In this document: positions 11,865 through 26,745 of the stretch, in pieces
Position numbering within the stretch: position 1 is the first letter of the stretch
Layout of the letters: every line of letters begins with the position of its first letter
Assembly (NCBI RefSeq): GCF_010093595.1
Contig: NW_022985437.1
Location: 1,854,194-1,918,193 of the forward strand
Direction of reading: 5' to 3'
Length of the DNA: 64,000 nt
Origin: Mytilinidion resinicola
Lineage: Eukaryota; Ascomycota; Dothideomycetes; Mytilinidiales; Mytilinidiaceae
The notes under the pieces: generated by a model
Told to the model about the DNA's origin: nothing
Database searches by the model: none
Seen by the model: the letters and a program-made list of their open reading frames with translations, nothing else
Made by a program: the position numbers and the translations under genes

Positions 11865-13486
11865 TTAAGCAGCAGTGATATACGCTTCTCTTTCAGCAAC
11901 TTTCGAGGCAGCTCCAAGAGTTGGTGTTGCCGAGCAAGTGCTCACATGAAGACCAACAGTCAAAGAAGCAAGGCCGTCCGGACCTAGAGAATCGGGAGCG
12001 CCAGCAGGTACCGTGCCGACGTATGCGTTATAGTTGTATATCCCACAGGGGCAGACATCGCTGATATCTCTCAAGGATGTATCACTAAAAACAGTCACGT
12101 CATCCCGAGTTAAAGTGAATTTCTGGCTTCCGACCCCCATTGGAATCTGGTACGCTGAAGCACCGGCGGGCGCGTCAAAGGTCTGCGAGTTCGATCCGGA
12201 GTTGACGATGACCTTTCCAGCAGACTTCAGGAGCGCAACGACGAAGACGGTGTCTTGCAAGGTTTCGTAACCGTTGGGACGTCCCTCGAAGTAGTTACCG
12301 CTGGCGTTATTCGCCGGAGCGATCGTGGTGTCCGTGGCATCGCAGTCCAGCGACTTCAGCGTGGGTCTGTACCAGTACACTAGTTGGTCTTCGGTAATAT
12401 AAGCAGTTGGAGAGGAATCGCCGGCGCGGTATGCGGCGATGAAAGGCTTGGCCATGTCTAGCCAGCCGTTATGCGGCATATCATTAACCCATTTGGAAGC
12501 CCCGTCATCGACGTGCTTCGACGAGAGAGGTCCGATGTAATGAGATTCGCCGTAGTCATTCCAGGTGATGATCTCCAAGAACCTCGGACCAAGGGTTAAT
12601 ATGTCGTTCCAGCGACGGTACCAGAGAAGATCGCCCGGGAATACCCAGTTCTTGCTGTATGAGACTTCTGGCCCGTAATGTGTGAAGAACCATGGCGACA
12701 TAGGCGCGATATATGGCTTGGAACCGAGCCAATTTATGTAGGTCGTATCTCCATCTTCGACGGTGACGTTATGTCCGGGAGTCGGAGCTTTGTTGTTGCC
12801 ATTGCTGTCCCAAGCCAGCCAGTTGAACGCGCCGTCGATGTTGTCAGTGGACGACCCGGTCGCAGGATTGAAGTTTGGTGCGAAAAATATGTCCGTCTAG
12901 GGTTGTTAGCGAAATGGAGGGAACGGAATGCATGATAGACTATCAACTTACACCAGCGGCGGAGCGCACTGCAGCAACGTCTAAGCCATCTCCAACGAAT
13001 GACGAAGCGAAGACCTTGTTGTCAACAATGAGCTGTGCGGGCTTGCTTGCATACTGTGCTATTTTCTGACCAACGGCCTCGGCGCCGGACGAGCTGGAGT
13101 AGTAGCTGAAATCAAAGGATATGAACACCTTCATGCCGTTGTTGTTTGCCGAGTCATATGCGTATCCAAGTTGGGTGTCCGTGAAATCGTCGAGCCCAAT
13201 GTTCAAGGCAAATGCGTCAATGCCATAGGCCTTGGCCCTCTGCATATCCGCATCGTAATCGGCGGTGCTAGTTCGATCGGCGACAATGCCGACCTATGTT
13301 AAGAATGTAAGGAGATAGAAATCGGAATATGTACGAGGGTCTTACCATGAAGTGGCAGAATACAAATCTGTCTGAAGCCGCTCGCTGGGATATTTGTTGG
13401 TTAAATGTAGGGGCAGCCTGGCTCAAAATTGCATAGCACAGCCATGATATGAAAGGAAAGTGTAGCTGGGAAGAAAGCAGCCGCAT
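11865..13486 (-). CDS. Secreted alpha-1,3-glucanase (mutanase), GH71
   Basis: Three exons join in frame: 13486-13346, 13293-12952 and 12896-11865 (504 residues). Residues 1-25 form a signal peptide (MRLLSSQLHFPFISWLCYAI then SQAA). The start of the mature protein reads RFVFCHFMVGIVADRT, typical of GH71, followed by AYGIDAFALNIGLDDFTDTQ, FDFSYYSS, FFAPNF, PYIAPMSPWFFTHYG, the Trp-rich FPGDLLWYRRW, and EIITWNDYGESHYIGP. GH71 enzymes hydrolyse alpha-1,3-glucan of fungal walls (or substrate alpha-glucan), so the protein should act outside the cell or in wall remodelling. The C-terminal ~200 residues look like the beta-rich tail common in the family; I see no separate carbohydrate-binding module. 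It is divergent from MCM3, sharing a 1.47-kb upstream region. Confidence 0.9.
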
Positions 13487-14814
13487 CGTTTAAAAGAGAA
13501 GGAGAAATTGGTAGGTGTACTAAAGAGATGACTGAAAAGAGAAAGATGGTTGAAAAGCGCGAAACGAATGTTGACATAGAATGTAGACCGGGCGGCCGAG
13601 TTTTCTTTAATAAGCGTCCGTAAATACTCAGTGTAACAGTGCTACGATCCTTCTATGTAACGCTCCAGCAGGGCTTAGATCGTGCTTCATTCATAACGCG
13701 CGCTTCCCGTTTCGGCTAAGGGACCGAATTTGTACCCTGGTTGAACCCCGAAACAATAACATGGCAGTACCATGGTAGAAAGGGAAGGGCACATCATGCA
13801 GCCATAACATATCAACTAAAGAAATACGTAGCCAGTGGACGTCCATCTAATAAATTACAGGGGGCGCGAACTTTGTACCTTGTTTCGTTTCGTTTCGGAA
13901 CAGGATCAGCCTATGGAGATTGCCTCGGCCTTTGGTTGTCTCAACCTCTTGCACAAAGACAAAGATTGCCACATACGGACTTGAAGGGGTAGGACAACGC
14001 CTCTGAAAATACAAGTATAGATGAAAGGGTGAGGCGTCTAGAATAGATAGATGCCCTTGTTGACTACCAGAAGGTTGCAACAGCACGTACGAGATCGAGC
14101 ACACTCACTGTGATAGCCTTTATTTTCGGGAGGGGCTCTTCTCCATGTGAATCGCAGGCCCCATACTCTAGGGAAGTAGTGGTAACGGGGGACATCCCAA
14201 GATGCGACACATATAGTGGCCCTTCGTATTTGATCGACTTTAGTACATCGGGTTTCTAGGTATCCCCGGCCACGGCAAAGAAAAGACGTAGAGGGGGACC
14301 GTTAATGGAAATGGGTTGCTTTTGCAGAGCTTTGATTTGACATAAAACTAGTAGTCGTCTGGGAGTGTAGAAAAGGTGAATGCTTGGAAAAAATTTGAGA
14401 CACTATATGTGCTGACAAAGCCATCTCACTTGCAGTGCTAGAGCGAATTGGGAATGTTCGCTTTGCGATCCTATCTTGCTAATGGCAGTGCGTTTTTGAT
14501 CATCTTAGGACTTTACCACTGTACCCCATCGTTGACGAGCAGTCCCTAGTTATATTAAACAGCAACGAAAGTCAAAGCTATCACTAGGAGGGAGGCTTTG
14601 ACATGGCCGACTCTATGAGGTCGATGTATGCGATGCCAGACACAGGCATCGTATGTAGGTCGCAGTACAGATACCCAATTGGCAATTAGCCGCTATCAGT
14701 GTACTTGTGGTGCTTCTTGCAATGAGGAACATGTGATTCGTAGATATCGGAGCATGCAGCAGTGAAAGAAGGTTTGACAAAGATGTCTCCGTTTCAGAAA
14801 TCACGTGCCACTTA

Positions 14815-14820
14815 ACGCGT
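14815..14820. promoter_or_regulatory. MluI cell-cycle box (ACGCGT) upstream of mcm3
   Basis: A perfect ACGCGT palindrome lies 140 bp before the MCM3 start codon. In yeasts and filamentous fungi this box is bound by the MBF (Mbp1/Swi6-type) factor, which drives G1/S expression of replication genes including MCMs. An exact match at the expected distance before a known class of target gene makes it a credible site, but occupancy is inferred. Confidence 0.55.
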
Positions 14821-14840
14821 CGATAACATCTTAGCGCGAC

Positions 14841-14848
14841 TTTTCGCG
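14841..14848. promoter_or_regulatory. SCB/E2F-like box (TTTTCGCG) upstream of mcm3
   Basis: TTTTCGCG (complement CGCGAAAA) lies 21 bp beyond the end of the MluI box and about 112 bp before the start codon. It matches the SBF/E2F-type core CGCGAAA. Together with ACGCGT it suggests a compact G1/S promoter. An E-box CACGTG is also present at 14802-14807. Confidence 0.45.
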
Positions 14849-14959
14849 ATTTCCAGCCGCCCCTCTCCAGCTCCCACCTCCGCCGCCCTAATTCCTTTAC
14901 GCTGCCACGAAGTCGCACTTCTAGGACCATTAAACCCTTATACATCGCGATAATACATC

Positions 14960-18054
<3,095 letters not shown>

Positions 18055-18618
18055 AAGCAGAGGCCAGTTCGAGACGAGGAATTGGGTATCGGAGAACGAG
18101 GACTGGTGTTCCTGGGTAAATGATGCATGAGGGATGTATCATGAGGGCATATGCATGTTGCTGGAGTTTTTGCGTTTGCGGGGCAATGTGAGATATCCAG
18201 GTGGTGTCTGCTGGTGGGAATGTGTTCTTTGGGGCTTTGATACATAGACATGAAGCGTCTTTGCATTTCGGAATCAAACTTCGGGGAACTTCGGCCATCG
18301 GTGCTTCTGCTTCCACATAAAATACATACTGCACTAAACGCTTTCACAGCATGACGGGAGAAGTGGCTGATCCTGCGAGAGCGGATCAAACATGGGATCT
18401 ATTCGCCGCATGTAGATTACCGCTCATACGTCTACAATTGAATCTACATGAAAGAAGGAGTGAAAGAGTTCTTCTGCGCTATGAGAGGTGAGAAGAGTCG
18501 AAATTGGTATGATGTGCGAGCAGAGAAGCCCATTGGTATCGCTACGGACAAGCTCAAATCCTAATAAAGAAGCTGAGAGAGAAGATGATCCAAACAAAGA
18601 GGGTGGATTGCGTGACCA
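18055..18618. other. Convergent 3' region between mcm3 and the ABC transporter gene
   Basis: 564 bp between two stop codons of converging genes. It should hold both 3' untranslated regions. No further gene is supported; the two minus-strand ORFs at 18020-18389 overlap in different frames and lack features. Confidence 0.5.
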
Positions 18619-21600
18619 TTACCGGTCCAGAGCTTGCGCTTGGCACTAAGATTATGGAGTTAGTGGATGACTGTGGTAGAGTGTATGTATGAACTCACCA
18701 TTTGGTAGTAGACGCCTCTCTTTTTAAGGAGGCTTTGGTGGTCTCCTTGTTCCAGCACTCTGCCGCTTCCGAGGACGAAGATGATGTCGGCTTTTTGGAT
18801 GGTTGCGAGGCGCTGTTATGTATTGTTAGTACTAAATTTTCAATGGAGACAGCATGGGTAATAGAGAAGATACGTACATGAGCAACGGCAATGACGGTCC
18901 TCGCGCCGCCTCCTGCAGCACGCTCAATGGCAGCCTGTACCTGCTTCTCGGACTCGGAATCCAGACTCGACGTAGCTTCATCCAAAAGCAAGATCTTTGG
19001 GCGGCGAAGGAGCGCTCGGGCAAGGGCAATACGCTGCTTCTGTCCTCCGCTGAGAGACATGCCTTTCGGCCCTAGCTTCGTAGCGTATCCGTCGGGAAGC
19101 GAGAGGATGAATTCGTGGATCTGTGCGTCTTTACAGGCTTTCTCGATAGCCTCATCCGTGGCGGAGGCGACATCGACAGAGAGCGCGACATTCTCGCGAA
19201 GTGTGCCTTCGTATAGGGTTGGCTCTTGCGCAACAAGACTCAATGCACTACGGTACTCCTTGATATCCACAGATGAAGTGTCTTGGTCCCCACATATGAT
19301 TGAGCCAGAGTCTGGGTCATAGAATCGCTCAAGGAGACTTATGGTTGTGGATTTGCCGCAACCTGAAGCACCAACCAAGGCCGCGAATTGGCCGGGCTCG
19401 ATCTTCAAGTTCAGGCCTGTGATGACGGGTACGTCGCGGCCTTTGTAGGTGAAGTAGACGTTTCGGAACTCGATACCGACGGGCCCTTCGGATTTGTTGA
19501 ACAGTTGTGGCTTTTTATCGTCCTTCCCTGGTGGTGCCGGTCGAATACTGAGAATACGGTTGGCAGCACCGGTCGCTTCCGCCATATTAGGAGCAAAAGA
19601 GAACCACACTCCTGCGGCCTGGCTGCCCTGGACTACGGCCATGTAGATGATGAAGTACTGCACGATATTGTATTCCCGGGAAGCGAGCAATGTGCCACCA
19701 TACCAAAAGCATAGAGCCATACACGCCAGCTCGATACTGTCCGAGCCAGCGAAAATGACGGTCGAGTATTTTGCTTGGCTGAATGCCTTTGTGACGTGAC
19801 CTTCGAGGAGTGTTGAGTAGCGTTGGCTTATCGTATCTTCCATGATTAGGGACATGACGGTCCTGAAGGCGCCGACCGCCTCGGTAGCAAATTGAGAGCT
19901 ATCCTCGAATACGGCCGCGTTCATCTTCTCAAACTTCATTTCTTGGCTTACCCTCAGGTATCCGGCACCTAGAATGATTGGGAGTGCGGAAAACAGGCCA
20001 ACCAGGGAGAGCTTCCATCCGAAGGCGAATGAAATAGCGATTGACCCTGACAGATTGAAGACACTAATGAGCGCCATCGACATTTCAGTGCCCATGAGCT
20101 GCTCCAACTGCGTGGAGTCATTGCTCAGTCTTGATGTAAGAGAACCGGCAGAATGGCCCTCGACATCAAAGAAAGGGATTCGTTTCGTGATCATATGTTC
20201 AAGATACTCTTGACGATAGTGAGTTGACACGGCAGTCGATATTATGTGTGAAGCCCACCCAAGGACAAAGTAGGAAGCACCAACACCTGCCGCCAAGACT
20301 CCGAACATACCGCTCCAAAAATTGCCATCGTGGACGAGCTTTGATCCGGTAAATGTAAAAACGTTTACGATTTTGGCGAAAATAAAGGCCTGGAGCGGAT
20401 AAACAGCCCCTGAAACCATAGCAGCAAAGATGGTTAAGGTATAGGGTATCCAGCGTGTCCTCTGCTCGTATAGGAGACGTCCGAAGCTTCTGATGAGACC
20501 ATGGTACTTGTAAACGGGCTCATTTCCGGATTCTAGGCTGCTGCGCCCTTCACTGAATTCTGCATGTTTCTCGGAAAGCTCGCTTGCATCCGTCTTGATA
20601 TGGTGCAGCTCTAGGTCTTCCTCGATGGCCTCTTCATGTTCCATCTCAAGGTTCTGGGCGTGAACCAAACCATAGTAGATTCCTTCTTCGTCGGCAACCA
20701 ATTTTTCATGTGTGCCTTCTTCGACTAACTTGCCCTGGCGGAGGACGATGATTTTGTCTGCTCTTCTAATGGTAGACAAACGATGCGCGATTACGATAGT
20801 GGTTCTGTTCTTGGAAACTCGGTCGAGGGCTTCTTGGACAATACGCTCGGTACGAACGTCGATAGCACTGGTAGCTTCGTCTAAGATGAGGATCGGTGGC
20901 CTTTTGACTATGCTTCTAGCGATGGCGAGGCGCTGTCTTTGACCACCGGACATTTTGATTCCACTTTCTCCGACAAAAGTATCGTAACCTACAGAAGTTA
21001 GTCCCAAGTAAGGCTGCAATTATGACGGGCGACTCGTAGGAAAGACTTACCTAGAGGCAGCTTCGATATAAACTCGTCGGCAGATGCTTCCTTACAGGCG
21101 TCCTTGATCATTTCCAGTTTCTTCTCCTTGGATTCGTTTTCCCACTTAGTGCCACAAAACCCATAAGCGATATTGTTGTAAATGGTGTCATTGAAGAGGA
21201 ACGGCTCCTGCTGCACTAATCCAATCTGGCTGCGCCACCACTTCAGATCAATCTTGGAGAGGGGAATCCCACCAATCCTAATTGCTCCGACACATTTCTC
21301 GGCTAGGACTTTACGCTCTTCCTCCACCTGAATGGATATGTTTGGTGTCTGCTCGATTTTGTCACCATCTGCAGCTTGGGTATCCGACTTCTCCAAAGAA
21401 TCCGTTGGGTCCTGACTGGTGAGTGTCGATTGACGCTCGACAAGGGGGTACCATCTCTCGAGAAGAGCCACGATGGTACTCTTTCCCGAGCCCGAAGGGC
21501 CAACAATAGCCGTAGTCTTTCCAACCGCGAAATGCAGGTTCAAGTGGTCCAAGATCTGAACGTCGGGCCTGCTAGGATACACAAACGAGACATCGTCGAA

Positions 21601-23204
21601 CTCGATATCAGTATCAGCAGATACATCTGGGTCTGATAGTCCCGATGTGTCAGGAACCTCAGCGTCAATAGTTGCGAAAAGCTCGGTCGCAGCAGATGCA
21701 GCTCTCGAGATCGAAAGTAGTGGACTTGTAAGTTTGCCGATACTCATGACGGCCATCATGACGGAGAAAAGAACACTAAAAGGTCCATTAGCTGTAGAAT
21801 CAGGACCTCCGTACTTGTAGTCGTACAAGGGATAAACCTACATGACAATTGTGTTGATACTATGGATGTGACCGCGTGTATATTGGCGGATACCAAACCA
21901 GAATGTCAGCCCAAAGGTTCCGTACATAGCCAAGAAATTAGGAGCCATCAAAAGTCCCATGAAGGGGCCATTTTGCAACTCCGATTTCTTAGCCTTCATC
22001 AACCAACCGTGGTGTTGTTCGGAGAGACGAGATTCGGCGCCAAATGCACAGATCACCCGGATTGACGAGAAGATCTCAAACGCAAGGCCGGAGGCTTGTT
22101 CCTGTAGGTGTTCGGTTCTTTTGTGAATCTTGATGAAGACAGGAATGATGAGGCTGTATGCGACGACGATGAACGGAAGAGATGCGCTAGCTACAAACGT
22201 GAGCAGCCAATTGTAGATGAAAGCAATGACGTATAGGCCTCCAGTAAATGCAAATGCTTGAACAAGCATCGCCAGCTGCTGCGATATGGCCAGCTGAATC
22301 GTATTCGACGATGTCGTTATGCGCGTAGAGACTTTGCCCGGGGAAATGGTGTCAATGGTACTGACGGGCTGTTGGAAGAGGGCTTGGAGGTAAGCTAGGC
22401 GCAGGGCTGCAGATATGCGCAATCCGCTAATCCTGACTGTGAGCTAGTAATTCGGTGGTTAGTTTGCGATAGCTGTTCCGAAAGAGCGTTCTACTGACCA
22501 TGGAAACGTAGGAGCACGCAAATTTGCCTATAAACAGATAGACAATATATAGCCTGGAGTGATGTTGTCAGTAGGCGGCCAGAGGTATTCGGTGCAATTC
22601 ACAATAAAGGAGCGCAGTTTAGTAAGTAGCATGAACCAGAAAAACATTACTCACGTATTCTTGTTGATATTGTGCTGGAATTCCGCTTTCGTGACGGTTG
22701 ATCCAGGGATGAAATAGCCAGTGAATGTTCCAGTCAATTGACCTATGGGAAATAAGCATGATTGGATAAAAAGAAAGGAGTGGATTCAGTAACACGCACC
22801 AAAGACGATGTTCATCAATGGCATTGCCTATCGATGACGCCATTAGCAATCGATATAGAGAGTAGAGTAGACACAGCTCACAATACCACTGCCCACGGAA
22901 GTGAGGAGCGATAAGCCCATGAGAACCCAATCCAGAGTCGTGCCATAGGTCAAGACTCTCTGTTGGACTCCAGTATTAGTGTTGGTGCCTCAAGTAGAGC
23001 TAGGCATGAACATACGAAGAAGTTCTTCAAGCTCGCTTTCGCCTTCTCGTCCTCGCCGTCCTTGTTGCCCTTTTTCTTCTCGTTTTCTTTCTCTTCAGAC
23101 TTCTCCTTGACAGCCTCTTCTGCAACCTTGGCCTCGGTTGCAGGGTCGGTCATGGCGGTGGCAGGGAGTGGCGATGCCTTGGCTTTACTCCGAAATCGAG
23201 CCAT
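18619..23204 (-). CDS. ABCB-type multidrug exporter (full-length, TMD-NBD-TMD-NBD)
   Basis: Ten exons can be joined in frame: 23204-23016, 22959-22882, 22827-22800, 22742-22655, 22553-22499, 22443-21842, 21775-21051, 20988-18878, 18812-18699 and 18645-18619, giving 1,338 residues. The N-terminus is a Lys/Glu-rich cytosolic leader, then KNFFRVLTYG opens the first membrane domain. NBD1 has Walker A GPSGSGKST (about residue 438), signature MSGGQ (about 602) and Walker B ILILDEATSAID. NBD2 has GASGCGKST, LSGGQ and ILLLDEATSSLD. This is the P-glycoprotein/Pmd1-like architecture of plasma-membrane drug and lipophile exporters. NBD1 carries an acidic insert of about 60 residues (after LLERWYPLVERQS) before the Q-loop VQQEPF. 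Substrate cannot be told from sequence. The 747-bp upstream region (23205-23951) is its promoter. Confidence 0.92.
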
Positions 23205-23951
23205 GTCGCAGACGTCTTTGAATCAAGAAGATAGACGAGCGCAGGGTGAGCATGGTGCTATTCGCGCAGTCCGGAGGGGGCACTTTGAGAAAAATGGATG
23301 CCTGGAAGCTAGGACGGCGATGTACGTGGAGGACAGGTCGCTTTGTATTATCTCGAGATTAACGGGCCTGCCAAGCGAGCTCACGAGCCGCAAAGACGCC
23401 TCTTTCCTAGGCGCAACTGGTTCAATCGGGTTCTACAGCAACCCGAATTGTGACATAGGAATTGCCTGATAAACCAAGTGTGCAAGAGAGCCCGCGTTTG
23501 TGACAGTAATGCGAGAAACCCGCGGCTAGACGTGGCTATCCTTGCGCCCTGGCCGACGGTCGTACTCAACTGCGTCTGATTAGCTCCGCGGCGCTTTGCT
23601 CCTTCCAAGAGAACTCAAGGCACGCAATACGAAGGATCCATGTGCCTAATGCCTTGTGCACACAAGGGGATGCAAGCGAGCAGCACAGCACGACAGTCAC
23701 CACGCAGATCATTGTCGGGAGCCCGGCCGGAAGCACGGCGTTGTGCATCCCGCGGGTCCGATTCACTTCTCAAAGGGGTTGGATGCAGCGCTGGGGCTGG
23801 TCACATGATCATTGGAATACGTACACCTGAAGCTTCCCTCTTTGCCACCAACGGTCGCTATGGAATTCTCATCCTGACCATATAGCTCTTCTGATTCACA
23901 CACATTGAGCGCACCTCTCCAACTGGGTATCGGCTATGTCGGTTATATCGG
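23205..23951. promoter_or_regulatory. Upstream region of the ABC transporter / 3' flank of the MFS gene
   Basis: 747 bp between the tandem minus-strand genes. It must contain the ABC promoter. I saw no palindromic drug-response element I could defend and no supported ORF. Confidence 0.4.
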
Positions 23952-26025
23952 TTAATACGTATATCTGAACCCCTCCAGCCCCTCGTTCACCCTTCTTCCC
24001 TTCGCCGCTTGTCGATTCGCGTACACATGGAAGACCGTCAGGACGCATACAAGAAGCACCGTCAAGATCTGGCAGCCCTATGATTGCACGCGGATCAGTC
24101 TCGTTCTCTTCGCACTGATCGCTACAACTTACCGCAGAAACCCAGATTCCAGTGGGATACTTTGGAGCTTCTCGTTGAAGAAAGACGTTGGCCGTGATCA
24201 CGCCACCGATTGCACCAAAGCAAACTTGAAGACCGGAGCCAATACTAAGAACATGGAGTTAGAGTCAGCACACAAGCTCAATCCGACACTTCTTATAGAT
24301 GCGGGGATACTTACGCTCTCGTTGACTGGCCTCTGATGTTGTTCGCTGATGCTGTGGTTAGCCCTTGATCCGTAGTTATAGCGGTTGGGGGGAATGGATG
24401 AGTTTACCCTGGTAAGCCAGTGATGCCGGTACATTACCCGCGCACCCTGCGATCCCGAGGAAGGTTCCAAAGTACCTAACACCGTTGTTCTTGCAATACT
24501 CGATCAACATAAGCCCTACGAATGCGGTTGTAGCCTGGAAAGCCACGATGGCGCCACGCTGATGCAGCTTGTCCGCTAGCTTCGAAACAGCGATGATGTA
24601 GAAGATCGCAGCAATATTAGGAGGCGCGCAGAGGAGGAAGGTGTTGGAGACCGAGTAGCCCATTCCTTTGACGATGATCTGGAGGAAGTAGGCGAAGGCA
24701 TAAACGCCGACTCCCGAGGTGAGGAAGAAGAGGGCACTAGTAAAGGTCCATCGTAAGCAAGCCTGACTGCGAAGAATGAAGAAGTATACTTACTATATCC
24801 ATAGTTGCCACTTGGCCAGCGTTTTAATTGTTTTCTTCCAGGTGATGGGATCGAACTCGGCGTCTCCTCGATCCGCCTGCAATCTTGCTTGCACCAATGC
24901 AACCTCATCCGGCGTCAAATATGGCCTGCGAGCCAAGTGGATCTTGTCGGGAAAGTCGATGATGAATATGTATCCGTAGACTGCGAGCACGATTGTCATC
25001 AGCCCTTCGATGATGTATATCCATCGCCAACCTGCGAGACCGCCGACACCATCCATATGGATCAGTCCGTATGCTAGGATGTTTCCAAACGCGGTGGCGA
25101 GGAGAGATAAAGAGAAGAATATGGAGATTCTGGATCTGGTCAGAGCGGCTCATGCAAAAGATGTTGGAGCCCTACCTAGTCTGCATCTGGTATCTCTCAT
25201 ACCAACAGCTAATCAGGTATGCACATCCAGGTCTGCGAGCAGGTGTTAGCGGCCAGCAATGGTTGTGGGGCTATCAGCGTGCGTACATGAATCCAGCCTC
25301 AAATATACCAAGCAGAAGCCTGATCAGCACCATTTCCTAATCTATCAGTTAGTCGACTGGAACTATCAATCTCCGCCTTTCTGCACACTTACACCCCAAT
25401 GATGCGTAAAGCCAGCTCCTACAACAGCAAAATCATATTAGCTTCGACGCAAAAGAATGACCAACAATCGAAAGACGTGGTTCTCATACCTAGGACACAG
25501 ATACCCCATGCGAAGGCAAGAAATGAGAGCCACAAGGCCGCCCCAACTTTGCGGAGTATTATGTTGCTCGGGATTTCGCAAATGAAGTAGGTGATGAAGA
25601 AGACGCAGACCGCAATGGAATAACGACTCCCTTTCAGCATGTCCAGGTCTTTGCCCATGCCTGCAACTTGAGCATTGGCGAGCTGTGTTGACCATCAGTG
25701 TCCATATTCCATGAATGATACCCCAACTGACGCACGTTTGTTCGATCAATCCCACTGATGGCGTAGATAGCTAGAAGGTTTAGCATTAGCATTCCAGTAG
25801 CTTCGTAGCCTAAGCAAGGAATGGACTCACCTCCCAGGGCTGGAAGGAGTCGAATGTCTACTTTGCGACTAGAGCCAAGTTAGAGACGGCCTATCCTTCG
25901 ATCAACGGAGCATACTTTATCTTCTTCAGTCTCTTCAACTGGTGTTCGTCAAAGCTGTCTAGCGTCTGCTCTTGACCTCCCATGTCCTCCTCATACACCT
26001 CGCCCGGTTTGTCGAGTGCTGACAT
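23952..26025 (-). CDS. MFS permease of the anion:cation symporter family (Dal5/allantoate-pantothenate type)
   Basis: Twelve exons separated by eleven short introns can be followed from ATG 26025 to TAA 23952. The N-terminus MSALDKPGEVYEEDMGGQEQ is cytosolic; the first membrane region reads RKVDIRLLPALGAIYAISGI then DRTNLANAQVAGMGKDLDM, the usual start of ACS-family transporters. Later blocks are ICEIPSNIILRKVGAALWLS, HWGEMVLIRLLLGIFEAGF, GCAYLISCWYERYQMQTRS, the TM6 hinge GWRWIYIIEGLMTIVLAV with DFPD, and in the second half FGTFLGIAGCAGNVPASLAY and SANNIRGQSTRAIGSGLQ. Members import allantoate, pantothenate, nicotinate, biotin or sulfonates; the substrate here is not resolved. The tail RQAAKGRRVNEGLEGFRYTY is cytosolic. 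The short exons were assembled by eye, so single borders may be off by a few bases. Confidence 0.88.
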
Positions 26026-26745
26026 CTTGAAGAGATCCGAGTATTTCGGAAGTGTGAAAACGGTGAAAGTGGACTGGGATTCTTTTTTTTTTCGACGGGG
26101 ATCTACCTACAACATATACACATCAGATTGACCCACATCCAACACTGTGCCGTATTTCCCGAGGATCTTCTCTCCAGACTCGACCCGACAACTCTATTCC
26201 TGACCCAGAATATGGCTGGCGTGCAGGTGGGATACAAGCATTCTCATTGGCCAATTCGTGTTGAAATCGCTTAACGACCAACAATACCCCGCGATACCAG
26301 GGTATCGTCCGCAGGGATTCCGCCAGCCTCGCGGATGGGGAGCAACCCGGGGCCGAGACGGGTACGCCCAGCGAGCCGGATCCGCACAGTTCCTCGGGCG
26401 ATCTTTCACGGGATAATTAGGTATCTTAGAAGATAAGGTCCAGAAAGTACACAGTACGGATACATCAACAAAATCTTCATTGATACGATGGTGAAAATTT
26501 CAGAGATACTTTGACATGAAAAAAGTTCCAGATCGGAGCATATTTGGACTAGGTGCGTGATAGGGAATACACTAACCGTAAGCGAGTCTGTCAAGTTCCG
26601 CCATGAGAACATGCTTGCTTAAACCGACCTCTTATAAGCACTTTTCTATCTCGGATACTCGCATCTGCCTTCACGTACTTACCGACTTTGCTTTAAACTC
26701 ATGTTACTTCTCTCATTGTCCTCACGTCCTCACGTCCTTCCGCTC
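26026..26745. promoter_or_regulatory. Upstream region of the MFS permease gene
   Basis: 720 bp between the MFS start and the sirtuin stop (both minus strand). It begins with an A/T homopolymer run near 26083-26093. It holds an imperfect palindrome at 26286-26312 (CCCGCGATACCAGGGTATCG). No ORF here is convincing. Confidence 0.4.

Larger units (their letters stand above)
13487..14959. promoter_or_regulatory. Shared upstream region of the GH71 and mcm3 genes
   Basis: 1.47 kb between divergent start codons. The mcm3-proximal 150 bp contains cell-cycle boxes (listed separately). The short ORFs here (13741-13992 plus, 13847-14104 minus, 14613-14945 minus) overlap one another and have no recognisable domain. 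Confidence 0.5.
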
